A stretch of DNA of 64,000 bases, taken from the NCBI RefSeq assembly GCF_900115955.1, contig NZ_FOYL01000005.1:186001-250000 (forward strand), in the 5' to 3' direction. A program made the translations under genes and the position numbers. The notes beneath the pieces were generated by a model. That model did not search any database, was not told the origin of the DNA, and worked only from the letters and a program-made list of their open reading frames with translations. The DNA is from Lentzea waywayandensis. Lineage in GTDB: Bacteria > Actinomycetota > Actinomycetes > Mycobacteriales > Pseudonocardiaceae. The stretch's first letter is position 1. Each line of letters starts with the position of its first letter. Positions 27,043 to 35,590 of this stretch are shown here, in pieces.

Positions 27043-27203
27043 ATTTGGTGTATCCCCCAGGCTTCAAGGGGTTGTGCGGGCTCCGCAGCCCGGACGACCC
27101 CTGACAGTTGATCGCCGCTGAGCATGCCCAAAACGGACAATCGAAAGCAATGGGCCGTTCGGATCAACTCACGCTCAGTGCGTGCAATGTCACACTCCGA
27201 ACA
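27043..27203. other. Upstream region of the RHS gene
   Basis: 161 bp between the HEAT-like gene stop and the RHS start. The RHS ATG (27042) is preceded by a purine-rich GGGGGATA about 8 bases upstream. No dyad or clear -10/-35 pair stands out. The RHS gene is expected to start its own transcript here. Confidence 0.4.
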
Positions 27204-27932
27204 TCAGGCTTCGCCTGGCCAGAGTGGCGTGAGTGGAGCCACTACGCCGTCGAGGGCGTTGTCCACGATCGCGCCTGCCAGTGGCATGAGCGTGGCTCGG
27301 GACCAGAGCAGGCGGTCGCGGAGGGACGGTTGTGCGAGTGCGGCCGCTGCCTGTTCGATCACTTCCTGGCGGTCGTGGTGCAGGCAGCGGAGCAGGCCGT
27401 CGGACGCGCTGCCGATCGGCACACCCGACCTCGCGAGGCGGCGGATCGCCGCTGCCGCCTGGGTTCTGACCCACCACTTCTGGTCGCGCAGGCGGCCGAT
27501 GACCGGCGGCAGGGCAGCGGGGTTCGCGGTGTCGCCGAGGGCGATGACCGCGATCTGGCGGCGGGCGGCGAACCAGTTGGTCGCGTCCGGCGCGATGCGC
27601 TCGACCGGATTCGCGTTGTGCAGCCTGGTGATGCCGTAGAGCCACACCCACGGGCTGCGGTAGACCTCCTGGCCGAGCCACTTGCGGACCGGGCCGTCGG
27701 TCTCGGTGTAGAAGTGCCGGAGCGCGTAGTGCGGGTCGCGGTTCGGGTCGCGCTCCGCGAGCACCCGGCAGAGCAGCGGACGCACCGGGCCCGCCTCGGC
27801 GAGGGTGCCGAGGATGATTTCCTCGACGCCCCGTTCGTTGCTGTCGATCAAATGTCGGACGTGCGCACTCAGATCCGGTGAATCCCAGCCCCGGATCCCA
27901 GCCAGCGCCCCATCGCCGCTGAGTTCCCCCAT
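27204..27932 (-). CDS. HEAT-repeat-like protein
   Basis: 242 aa, mostly helical. Paired helices with HEAT character are seen in the middle and end (RRQIAVIALGDTANPAALPP, VIGRLRDQKWWVRTQAAAAI, RRLARSGVPIG). No catalytic motif or signal peptide. HEAT-type scaffolds bind other proteins. It begins 7 bases after the LysR regulator stop on the same strand, so the two are probably cotranscribed. Function unknown. Confidence 0.75.
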   Translation of the reverse strand: MGELSGDGALAGIRGWDSPDLSAHVRHLIDSNERGVEEIILGTLAEAGPVRPLLCRVLAERDPNRDPHYALRHFYTETDGPVRKWLGQEVYRSPWVWLYGITRLHNANPVERIAPDATNWFAARRQIAVIALGDTANPAALPPVIGRLRDQKWWVRTQAAAAIRRLARSGVPIGSASDGLLRCLHHDRQEVIEQAAAALAQPSLRDRLLWSRATLMPLAGAIVDNALDGVVAPLTPLWPGEA

Positions 27933-27939
27933 TTCTCCA

Positions 27940-28857
27940 TCATGGCTGATTTATGTAGCCGCCCACGGTGTTTTGGCAGACTTCCCGCAGTGCGGTCACC
28001 GCGTCGCGCAGCAGCGGATTGGTGTTCGCGGTGCGGTGCACCACGTGCACGTGCCTGCGCAAAGGCTTGTGGCGCAACGGCATCGCGTGCGTGCCTGCCA
28101 GCTCTCGGTAGCCGAGCGCGGGCACGAGCGCGACGCCGACACCGGCCGCCACGAGCGATTGCACGACCTCGTAGTCGTTGCTTCGGAAAGCAATCTTGGG
28201 TGCGAAACCCGCCGCCGCACACAGGCGCGTGAGACAGATCGCGCCGGAGGTTCCGTCGCGTGAGGCGATCCAGTGTTCGTCTTTCAGATCTTCGAGTTTG
28301 ACGTTGTTCTTCGCGGCCGGATGCTCCGCCGGAACCATCACCAGGAGGGATTCGTCCAGCAACGGCACCACGGTCAGTTCCTCGGGCCACGTTCGCGGCA
28401 CGAGGTCGTACGCGTACACCAGGGCGAGGTCGAGCTCGCCGGTCAGCACGAGCGGCAGCACGTCGTCCGGCTCCGCCTCGTCGAGGCGGATCTCGGCTCC
28501 GGGCAGATCCGCCTGAAGCCTCGCCAGCGCCTTCGGCATGACCCGCGAACTCGCCGTCGGGAACGTGCCGATCCGCAGGCGCCCGCGCAGGCCCTGCACC
28601 ATCGCCTTCACCTCGTGCTCGAACCCGTCGAACGCGGCGAGCAGCTCGCCACCACGTTCGGCGATCAGCAGAGCGGCGCCGGCCGGCCTGATCGAGTGCG
28701 CCTCGCGTTCGAAGAGCGTCACGCCGACCGCCCGCTCGAACGCGGAGATCTGCTGCGACACGGCCGACGACGTGTAGCCGAGACGGCGGGCTGCCTCGGC
28801 GAAGGAACCCGTCTTCACGACCTCGACGAGCGTGCGGAGATGAACCGGATTGAGCAC
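27940..28857 (-). CDS. LysR-family transcriptional regulator
   Basis: 305 aa. N-terminal winged helix-turn-helix (LVEVVKTGSFAEAARRLGYT then SSAVSQQISAFERAVG), linker helix and a C-terminal two-lobe effector domain (RLRIGTFPTASSRVMPKAL). It is divergent from the aldehyde dehydrogenase operon across 81 bp, the standard LysR arrangement, and is the likely activator of that operon. In Pseudomonas a LysR protein (GcdR) controls the glutaryl-CoA dehydrogenase genes; an equivalent role is inferred here. The start ATG fits the family N-terminus. Confidence 0.92.
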   Translation of the reverse strand: MLNPVHLRTLVEVVKTGSFAEAARRLGYTSSAVSQQISAFERAVGVTLFEREAHSIRPAGAALLIAERGGELLAAFDGFEHEVKAMVQGLRGRLRIGTFPTASSRVMPKALARLQADLPGAEIRLDEAEPDDVLPLVLTGELDLALVYAYDLVPRTWPEELTVVPLLDESLLVMVPAEHPAAKNNVKLEDLKDEHWIASRDGTSGAICLTRLCAAAGFAPKIAFRSNDYEVVQSLVAAGVGVALVPALGYRELAGTHAMPLRHKPLRRHVHVVHRTANTNPLLRDAVTALREVCQNTVGGYINQP

Positions 28858-28911
28858 CAGTCCAGCTTATGCTCGACGTCGCGAGGTTTCATTCTGCAAC
28901 CCCTGGCGCAT

Positions 28912-28934
28912 CCACCTGGGAACTACCAGGGTGG
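28912..28934 (+). promoter_or_regulatory. Leader hairpin covering the ALDH ribosome site
   Basis: CCAC-CTGG (28912-28919) can pair with CCAG-G-GTGG (28926-28934), an 8-bp stem with one bulged G and a 6-base loop. The right arm contains part of the GGTGGAGG Shine-Dalgarno region just before ATG 28939. It could limit translation of the first catabolic gene. As DNA it also overlaps the region where a LysR protein would bind. Confidence 0.4.
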
Positions 28935-28938
28935 AGGC

Positions 28939-30423
28939 ATGCCCTACATCTCCACGAACCCGTCGAACACCTCCGACGTGGTCACCGAGATCGAGCTCGG
29001 GACCAGCCGCGACTTCGTGGCCGCCGCACAGCGGGCCAAGGCCGCACAACGCGCGTGGGCACGCGTACCCGCGCCTGTACGAGGCCAGGTCATCGGCAAC
29101 ATCGGCCGGCTCGTCGAAGCGAACTTCGAACCCCTCGCCCAGCTCGTGACCCGCGAGATCGGCAAGCCGATCGCGGAGGCCCGCGGCGAGGTGCAGGAGA
29201 TCGTCGACACGGCCAACTTCTTCGTCGGCGAGGGCAGACGCCTCTACGGGCAGACGGTCCCTTCGGAGATGCCGGACAAGCAGCTCTTCACGTTCCGCAA
29301 CCCGGTCGGCGTCGCCGCGATCATCACCGCCGGCAACTTCCCGGTCGCCGTGCCGTCCTGGTACATCATCCCGGCACTGCTGTGCGGCAACTCGGTCGTG
29401 TGGAAGCCCGCCGAGTACTCCGCCGCCTCGGCCCAGGCCTTCTACGACGTGTTCCAGGCCGCCGGCATTCCGGCCGGCGTGTTCGAGATCGTCTTCGCCG
29501 AGGGCTCGGAGACGTTCGACGGACTGGAGCAGTCGCTGCAGCAGGGGCTCGTCGACAAGGTCGGCTTCACCGGGTCCAGCGAGGTCGGTGTGCGCATCGG
29601 CGAACTGTGCGGACGCCACCTCCAGACGCCGTGCCTGGAACTGGGCGGCAAGAACCCGATGGTCGTCACCGAGGACGCGGACCTCGACCTGGCCGTGCAG
29701 GGCGCGCTGTTCGCCGGCTTCGGTTCCGCGGGCCAGCGCTGCACCTCGCTCGGCACGGCGATCGTGCACGAATCGGTGTACGACGAGTTCCTGACCCGGT
29801 TCGTCGAGGCCGTCGCGGGCGCCGCAGTGGGCGACCCCGCCGGTGACGTCCTCTATGGACCGTTGCTGGACGAGAAGTTCGCGCTGGCGTACGAGAAGTA
29901 CCTCGGCTGGATCGGTGAGCACCACACGGTGCACGGTCCGACCGGCCGCGTCTCGGCTACCAGCCCGCGCGACGGCTTCACTGGCGAGAACGGCTTCTTC
30001 TACCACCCCGCAATCGTTTCCGGTGTGCGCGACGACGACGAACTGTTCCTTCAGGAGACGTTCGGCCCGCTCGTCGGCGTCATGAAGTACTCGGACCTGG
30101 ACGAGGCGATCGAGCTCGGCAACAAGCCGGGCTACGGCCTCTCGTGCTCGATCTACACCACGGACCCGAACAAGGCCTTCCGGTTCCGCGCCGGCATCTC
30201 CGCCGGAATGGTGAGCGTCAACAACTCGACGTCCGGGGCCGAGGCACACCTGCCGTTCGGCGGTAACGGCAAGAGCGGCAACGGCTCCCGGCAGTCGGGC
30301 GTGTGGGTGCTCGATCAGTTCACCCGCTGGCAGTCCATGAACTGGGACTACTCCGGGAAGCTGCAGAAGGCGCAGATGGACACTCTCGCGATCGAGGCGA
30401 ACCTTGACTTCCGCCTCGCCTGA
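28939..30423 (+). CDS. ALDH7-type aldehyde dehydrogenase (2-aminoadipate semialdehyde dehydrogenase candidate)
   Basis: 494 aa, full length for the family. NAD-binding core with AAIITAGNFPVAVPSWYIIP and VGFTGSSEVG; catalytic Glu234 in LELGGKNP and nucleophile Cys268 in GSAGQRCTS. The segment FGSAGQRCTS plus HESVYDE and VLYGPL resembles ALDH7A1 (antiquitin) and AmaB, which oxidise 2-aminoadipate semialdehyde in lysine breakdown. Start ATG 28939 with GGAGG upstream; the frame extends far upstream across the LysR gene, which is an artefact. First gene of a six-gene operon; its end overlaps the next start by 20 bp. Confidence 0.88.
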   Translation: MPYISTNPSNTSDVVTEIELGTSRDFVAAAQRAKAAQRAWARVPAPVRGQVIGNIGRLVEANFEPLAQLVTREIGKPIAEARGEVQEIVDTANFFVGEGRRLYGQTVPSEMPDKQLFTFRNPVGVAAIITAGNFPVAVPSWYIIPALLCGNSVVWKPAEYSAASAQAFYDVFQAAGIPAGVFEIVFAEGSETFDGLEQSLQQGLVDKVGFTGSSEVGVRIGELCGRHLQTPCLELGGKNPMVVTEDADLDLAVQGALFAGFGSAGQRCTSLGTAIVHESVYDEFLTRFVEAVAGAAVGDPAGDVLYGPLLDEKFALAYEKYLGWIGEHHTVHGPTGRVSATSPRDGFTGENGFFYHPAIVSGVRDDDELFLQETFGPLVGVMKYSDLDEAIELGNKPGYGLSCSIYTTDPNKAFRFRAGISAGMVSVNNSTSGAEAHLPFGGNGKSGNGSRQSGVWVLDQFTRWQSMNWDYSGKLQKAQMDTLAIEANLDFRLA

Positions 30424-31564
30424 GCTGCCTGCTCAAGCAGAGGTCGTCGTCATCGGCGGCGGGGTGATGGGCACATCCATCGCTTTTCACCTCGCCGAGG
30501 CAGGAGTCCGGGATGTCGTGGTCGTGGAGCGGGATGACCTGGGGTCCGGCTCCACCTGCAAGGCAGCGGGTGGAGTGCGCGCCCAGTTCTCCGACGAACT
30601 GAACATCAGGCTCGGAGCTCGATCCATCGAACTGTTCCAGCGCTTTCCGCAGCGCCCCGGGCAGGAGATCGACCTGCACCAGGTCGGCTATCTGTTCCTC
30701 CTCTCTTCCGACGATGACGTGACGGCGTTCGAGCGCAACGTCGACCTCCAGAACTCCCTCGGCGTGCGCAGTCGAATGCTGACTGTCGAGGAAGCTCGGC
30801 GGATGTCGCCGCTGATCGAGACGGACGGCCTGCTCGCGGCGACCTTCTCCCCGGACGACGGACACTGCACGCCAGAGTCCGTCGTCCTCGGTTACGCCAC
30901 CGCGGCCCGCCGATTCGGTGCCCGTCTGCACACCAGAACCACCGTGAGATCGATAGTAGGAACGGGGTCTGACACTTTTCGCGTCGAAACCGACCGCGGC
31001 GCGGTCTCGACGCCGAATCTGGTCTGCGCGGCGGGCGCGTGGTCGCGGGAGATCGGCGAGATGGTGGGCGTTGACCTGCCGGTTTCTCCCCTGCGACGGC
31101 AGATCATGTTCACCGAGGCCATGCTGGAGCTACACGATCGGGTGACGCCCTTCACCATCGACTTCGGCAGCACCTTCTACTTCCACCGCGAGGGCCGGGG
31201 GCTGCTGTTCGGCATGTCCGACCCGGACGAGACACCGGGTTTCAAGCTGGACATGTCCGACGCGTGGCTGCCCAGGCTCACCGAGGCGATCGGCAGGCGC
31301 GCGCCGAGGCTGCTGGACGTGGGCGTGCGCGACGGGTGGGCCGGGCTGTACGAGGTGACGCCGGACCACAACGCGCTGATCGGCTCGGCGGGCCGGTTCT
31401 TCTACGCCACGGGCTTTTCCGGGCACGGCTTCCTGCAGGGGCCGGCGGTCGGCGAGGTCGTGCGCGACCTCGTGCTCGGCCGCGAGCCCTTCGTCGACGT
31501 GTCCAGTTTGGACGCCTCCAGATTCGCCGCCGACCAGGCGCGGCCGGAACTCAACTGCGTGTGA
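30404..31564 (+). CDS. FAD-dependent amine/amino acid oxidase (DAO family)
   Basis: 386 aa. Rossmann FAD-binding start VVVIGGGVMGTS (GxGxxG at 18-23), then GGVRAQFS and the C-terminal WAGLYEVTPDHNALIG and ATGFSGHGFLQGP, as in sarcosine oxidase beta-type and pipecolate-type oxidases. It would oxidise a secondary or alpha amine. In the operon context a lysine-derived cyclic imine/amine such as pipecolate is a reasonable substrate, but this is inferred. Start is TTG 30404, preceded by GAGG; no ATG or GTG is available before the FAD motif. Overlaps ALDH by 20 bp. Confidence 0.87.
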   Translation: MTSASPELPAQAEVVVIGGGVMGTSIAFHLAEAGVRDVVVVERDDLGSGSTCKAAGGVRAQFSDELNIRLGARSIELFQRFPQRPGQEIDLHQVGYLFLLSSDDDVTAFERNVDLQNSLGVRSRMLTVEEARRMSPLIETDGLLAATFSPDDGHCTPESVVLGYATAARRFGARLHTRTTVRSIVGTGSDTFRVETDRGAVSTPNLVCAAGAWSREIGEMVGVDLPVSPLRRQIMFTEAMLELHDRVTPFTIDFGSTFYFHREGRGLLFGMSDPDETPGFKLDMSDAWLPRLTEAIGRRAPRLLDVGVRDGWAGLYEVTPDHNALIGSAGRFFYATGFSGHGFLQGPAVGEVVRDLVLGREPFVDVSSLDASRFAADQARPELNCV

Positions 31565-31572
31565 GGAATGTG

Positions 31573-32691
31573 ATGGACGTTCTCGAGCTCATGGACGAGT
31601 GGGGGCCGGAGAAGGTCGTCTGCGTGTCCGACCGGCGCACCGGCATGAAAGGTGTGCTCGTCATCGACAACACCGCGCGCGGCATGGGCAAGGGCGGCAC
31701 GCGGATGACCCCGAACGTGACGGTCGCGGAGATCGCCCGTCTCGCGCGCGTGATGACGTGGAAGTGGGCCGGGGTCGACCTGTTCTTCGGCGGCGCGAAG
31801 GCGGGGATCGTGTTCGATCCTTCTTCTCCTGACAAGGAAGCGGCGCTGCGGGCGTTCGCGCGCAAGCTCTCCAACGAGGTGCCGCGCGAGTACGTGCTCG
31901 GGCTCGACGTGGGCCTCACCGAACGGGACGCCGCGATCGTCCAGGACGAACTGTCGGACCGCGGCGCTATGATGGGCGCACCGGCTCAACTCGGCGGTCT
32001 TCCGTACGACGAGCTGGGCGTCACCGGGTACGGCGTGGCCGAGGTGGCGGACGAACTGATGGAGCTGCGCGGCAAACGCGTGGCGGTGCAAGGTTTTGGC
32101 GCGGTCGGTGCCGCGGCGGCGAAGCGGTTCGCCGAACTCGGCGCTGTCGTCGTCGCCGTGTCCTCGGTGCACGGGGCGTTGGTCGACACCGGCGGTCTGG
32201 ATGTCGCACGGCTGCTGAAGCTGCGAGGCGAGTTCGGTGATCTCGCGGTCAAGGAGTACGGCGACGTCCGTGAGCTCGGCGCCGAACTCCGGGTGCCGTG
32301 CGACGTGCTGGTGCCGGCGGCGCTGCAGGACGTGATCGACGCGGAACTCGCGGGCGAGCTCGACACCACCCTGGTGGTCGAGGGTGCGAACCTGCCGACT
32401 TCCGTTGCGGCGCAGGAGGTTCTCGCGCGGCGCGGGATCACGGTCGTGCCGGACTTCATCGCGAACGCCGGCGGCGTGGTCGCGGCGGCGTTCGGGATGG
32501 ACGCGCGGTACTCGCCGTTCCCGGTGAACCCCGCGACGGTGCTGGAGGCCGTGTCCTCGAAGCTGAGGGCGAACGCGGCGAACATCATCGTCGAGGCGAG
32601 AAGTCGTGGCACCACAACGCATGCGGCGGCCCGTGAGCTGGCGCAGGAACGCGTGCTGGCCGCGATGAAGCTGCGGGGGCGGGTCGCGTGA
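31573..32691 (+). CDS. Glu/Leu/Val-type amino acid dehydrogenase
   Basis: 372 aa. N-terminal substrate domain with the catalytic lysine region MTWKWAGVDLFFGGAKAG (Lys64, Lys76) and C-terminal NAD(P) domain with VAVQGFGAVGAAAAKRF. VPDFIANAGGVVAA is the family end motif. It oxidatively deaminates an L-amino acid or runs in reverse. The GGAKAG loop replaces the usual GGAKGG. Context suggests a glutamate homologue, 2-aminoadipate, giving 2-oxoadipate; this is inference. Start ATG 31573 with GAGGA upstream; in-frame GTGs at 31561 and 31570 are alternatives. Its stop overlaps the next GTG. Confidence 0.86.
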   Translation: MDVLELMDEWGPEKVVCVSDRRTGMKGVLVIDNTARGMGKGGTRMTPNVTVAEIARLARVMTWKWAGVDLFFGGAKAGIVFDPSSPDKEAALRAFARKLSNEVPREYVLGLDVGLTERDAAIVQDELSDRGAMMGAPAQLGGLPYDELGVTGYGVAEVADELMELRGKRVAVQGFGAVGAAAAKRFAELGAVVVAVSSVHGALVDTGGLDVARLLKLRGEFGDLAVKEYGDVRELGAELRVPCDVLVPAALQDVIDAELAGELDTTLVVEGANLPTSVAAQEVLARRGITVVPDFIANAGGVVAAAFGMDARYSPFPVNPATVLEAVSSKLRANAANIIVEARSRGTTTHAAARELAQERVLAAMKLRGRVA

Positions 32692-33773
32692 GCTCGCTCG
32701 AAGGCGTGGTGATCGCGGACTTCAGCCGGGTGCTGGCGGCGCCGTACGCGACGATGATGCTGGGCGACCTCGGTGCCGAGGTGGTCAAGGTCGAACGGCC
32801 CGGCAGGGGCGACGAGACCCGCACGTGGGGTCCGCCGCACTACCAGGACGAGGCGACGTACTTCCTGTCCGTCAACAGGAACAAGACGTCGGTGCAGATC
32901 GACCTGTCGACGGAGGCGGGCCGGGAGAAGGCGCGCGAGCTGATCGCGCGGGCGGACGTCGTGGTCGAGAACTTCAAGCCGGGCACGATGAAGAAGTTCG
33001 GGCTGGACTACGAGTCACTCGGGCGGGACGACCTCGTCTACTGCTCGATCTCGGGGTTCGGTGCGGGCAAGGGCGCGGACCTGCCCGGCTACGACCTGCT
33101 CGTGCAGGCCGTGGGCGGGTTGATGAGCGTGACCGGGCCTGGTCCGTACGAGCCGGTGAAGACCGGGGTGGCACTGGTCGACGTGCTGACCGGGCTGCAC
33201 GCGTGCGTCGGGATCCTGGCGGCGCTGCGGCACCGGGAGGCGACGGGGCTGGGCCAGCTCGTCGAGCTCGATCTGCTGACAGTGCTGTTGTCGAGCATGG
33301 TGAACCAGAGCGCGGGCTTCACGCTGGCCGGCTCGGTGCCGAAGCCGATGGGCAACCGGCATCCGTCGATCGCGCCGTACGAGGTGTTCCCGACGGCCGA
33401 CCAGCCGATCGTGCTCGCGGTGGGCAACGACCGGCAGTTCCGCCGGTTGTGCTCGGTGCTGGACGTGCCGGAGCTGGCCACGGATCCGCGGTTCGTCACG
33501 AACTCCGATCGGGTGGAGCACGTGGACGAGCTGTTCGAGATTCTCGCGGCACGGCTGCGCACGCGCCCGGCGCAGCACTGGTTCGAGACGCTGACACCGC
33601 TGGGCGTTCCGTGCGGCCCCGTCAACGATGTCGCGCGCGCGTTCGCGCTGGCGGAGTCGCTGGACCTCAACCCCACCGCGACGATCGACGACATGACGCT
33701 CGTCGCGAACCCCATCCGCCTGTCGCGCACGCCGGTGACCTACCGGCTGCGCCCGCCGAAGCTGGAGCAGTGA
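32688..33773 (+). CDS. CaiB/BaiF-type CoA-transferase (glutarate CoA-transferase candidate)
   Basis: 361 aa class III CoA-transferase with interlocked-dimer fold. Start LEGVVIADFSRVLAAPYATM, then VKVERPGRGDETR, and the nucleophilic Asp136 in PGYDLLVQAVGG. It moves CoA between carboxylic acids through an aspartyl-CoA anhydride. Next to glutaryl-CoA dehydrogenase it matches GcdG and human SUGCT, which make glutaryl-CoA from glutarate and succinyl-CoA. GTG start overlaps the upstream TGA by 4 bp; the downstream gene starts 1 base after the stop. Assignment of substrate is from context. Confidence 0.87.
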   Translation: MSSLEGVVIADFSRVLAAPYATMMLGDLGAEVVKVERPGRGDETRTWGPPHYQDEATYFLSVNRNKTSVQIDLSTEAGREKARELIARADVVVENFKPGTMKKFGLDYESLGRDDLVYCSISGFGAGKGADLPGYDLLVQAVGGLMSVTGPGPYEPVKTGVALVDVLTGLHACVGILAALRHREATGLGQLVELDLLTVLLSSMVNQSAGFTLAGSVPKPMGNRHPSIAPYEVFPTADQPIVLAVGNDRQFRRLCSVLDVPELATDPRFVTNSDRVEHVDELFEILAARLRTRPAQHWFETLTPLGVPCGPVNDVARAFALAESLDLNPTATIDDMTLVANPIRLSRTPVTYRLRPPKLEQ

Positions 33774-33774
33774 A

Positions 33775-34935
33775 GTGCAGGACCCGTTGCAGTTGCTGGA
33801 CATCCCGTCGTTGCTGAGCGATGAGGACCGCGACATCCAGGCCACCGTCGCGCAGTACCTGGCCGACCACGTCCGGCCGCACGTCGCCTCGTGGTTCGAG
33901 GAGGGCATCCTGCCGCGTGAGCTGGCGCAGGAGCTCGGCAAGCTCGGCGTGCTGGGCATGCATCTGGAGGGCTACGGGTGCGCGGGCACGTCGGCGCTGG
34001 CGTACGGGCTCGCGTGCCTGGAGCTGGAGGCGGTGGACAGCGGCATCCGCAGCTTCGTGTCCGTGCAGGGTTCTCTGTCGATGTACTCGATCTGGAAGTA
34101 CGGGTCGGAGGAGCAGAAGCAGGAGTGGCTGCCCCGCCTGGCCGCCGGTGAGGCGATCGGGTGCTTCGGGCTGACCGAACCGGACTTCGGCTCGAACCCG
34201 TCCGGCATGCGCACACGGGCCGTGCGCGACGGCGCGGACTGGGTGCTCGACGGCACCAAGATGTGGATCACCAACGGTGGTCTCGCGGACGTGGCGACGG
34301 TGTGGGCGCGGACCGAGGAAGGAATTCGAGGATTCCTCGTTCCCCGCGGCACGCCGGGATTCTCGACGCGGGACATCAAGCAGAAGCTGTCAATGCGAGC
34401 ATCCGTCACCTCCGAGTTGATCCTGGAGGGCGTGCGGCTGCCGGAAAGCGCTCGGCTGCCGCTCGCGACTTCCTTGCGCGCGCCGCTCACGTGTCTGAAC
34501 GAGGCGCGGTTCGGGATCGTGTTCGGCGCCGTCGGTGCCGCGCGGGATTCGTTGCAGGCGGCGCTGCGCTACGCGGGCACGCGCATCCAGTTCGACCAGC
34601 CGATCGCCGCGTTCCAGCTCACCCAGCGCAAGCTCGCGAGCATGACGGTGCAGCTCAGCAACTCGATGCTGCTGGCGTTGCACCTGGCGAGGCTCAAGGA
34701 GGCCGGCACGCTCAAGCCCGAGCAGATCAGCGTCGGCAAGTACAACAACGTCGAGTCGGCCATCGCGATCGCGCGGGAGAGCCGGACCATCCTCGGCGCG
34801 AACGGCATCTCGCTGGAGTACTCGCCCTTGCGTCACGCGAACAACCTGGAATCCGTACTTACTTACGAGGGCACTTCCGACATCCACCTGCTATCCATCG
34901 GCCACGCGTTGACCGGAATCGCATCATTTCGTTGA
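33775..34935 (+). CDS. gcdH: Glutaryl-CoA dehydrogenase
   Basis: 386 aa FAD-dependent acyl-CoA dehydrogenase. It oxidises and decarboxylates glutaryl-CoA to crotonyl-CoA. It follows human GCDH closely: GYGCAG, AYGL, VDSGIRS, CFGLTEPDFGSNPS, GTKMWITNGGLAD, and the catalytic Glu365 in TYEGTSDIH. The Arg in VDSGIRS is the residue that binds the gamma-carboxylate in GCDH. These distinguish it from ordinary fatty acyl-CoA dehydrogenases. GTG start, one base after the CoA-transferase stop. Sixty bases after it the TetR gene begins. Confidence 0.93.
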   Translation: MQDPLQLLDIPSLLSDEDRDIQATVAQYLADHVRPHVASWFEEGILPRELAQELGKLGVLGMHLEGYGCAGTSALAYGLACLELEAVDSGIRSFVSVQGSLSMYSIWKYGSEEQKQEWLPRLAAGEAIGCFGLTEPDFGSNPSGMRTRAVRDGADWVLDGTKMWITNGGLADVATVWARTEEGIRGFLVPRGTPGFSTRDIKQKLSMRASVTSELILEGVRLPESARLPLATSLRAPLTCLNEARFGIVFGAVGAARDSLQAALRYAGTRIQFDQPIAAFQLTQRKLASMTVQLSNSMLLALHLARLKEAGTLKPEQISVGKYNNVESAIAIARESRTILGANGISLEYSPLRHANNLESVLTYEGTSDIHLLSIGHALTGIASFR

Positions 34936-34986
34936 TCGTTCGCCCTATCCTGCACTCCGCAACGGGTTCGCGGGTGGGAGGACGTT

Positions 34987-35580
34987 CTGCCGGAGGAGAC
35001 AAACAGCCGCAGTGACGCGCGTCGCAACCGCAAGCGATTGCTGGATGCGGCGACGCACGTCCTGCGGGCTGAACCAGCAACGGCGACGATGCAGTCGATC
35101 GCGCGCAAGGCAGCGCTTTCACAAGCGACGGCGTATCGGCACTTTCCGTCCGTGGAAGCGCTCGTGGTGGCCTATCACGAGGACGTCATGGCGTCGTTGG
35201 CCGAACACGGTGAACGGTCTCGCAAGACCGGCAAAGAACTGTTCGAGCACCAGGTCGCACGCTGGGTGAAGCTGCAGAACGTGCACGGCCCGGTGATAGC
35301 GCGGTTCTCGTCGCAGCGCGGGTTTCTGGAACGGCTGCAGTGCGGCGAGGCCACGGCGGCGTTGTCGTGCAGCGCCTGGGACCAGTCGTTGCGCGGTGTG
35401 CTGATCGACCTGGCGCTGCCGGACGCTTTGTTGAACGTGGCACGATTTCTGCACAACGCGTTGTTCGCCCCGCGGGAGATCCTCGATCTGACGAAAACCG
35501 CCGGACTACCTGACGATCAGGTGGTCCGGCGGCTCTCCGACGCGTTCTACGGCGCGCTCACGGGCTGGGGCTCGCGCTAG
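34987..35580 (+). CDS. TetR-family regulator, probable CTG start
   Basis: 197 aa if read from CTG 34987. Helix-turn-helix with RKRLLDAATHVLRAEP, MQSIARKAALSQATAYRHFP and the usual TetR YRHF motif. The only conventional in-frame start is TTG 35038, which would remove residues normally preceding helix 1 (SDARRNRKR). GGGAGGA lies 4 bases before CTG 34987, so CTG is preferred. The ligand domain has no recognised specificity. It likely reports on an intermediate (perhaps an acyl-CoA) of the catabolic operon it terminates. Confidence 0.82.
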   Translation: MPEETNSRSDARRNRKRLLDAATHVLRAEPATATMQSIARKAALSQATAYRHFPSVEALVVAYHEDVMASLAEHGERSRKTGKELFEHQVARWVKLQNVHGPVIARFSSQRGFLERLQCGEATAALSCSAWDQSLRGVLIDLALPDALLNVARFLHNALFAPREILDLTKTAGLPDDQVVRRLSDAFYGALTGWGSR

Positions 35581-35590
35581 TGGTGTGGCG

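Noticed and set aside
28273-28938. Upstream extension of the ALDH frame by 222 codons
   Set aside because: It runs antisense through the LysR gene; ALDH similarity starts only after ATG 28939.
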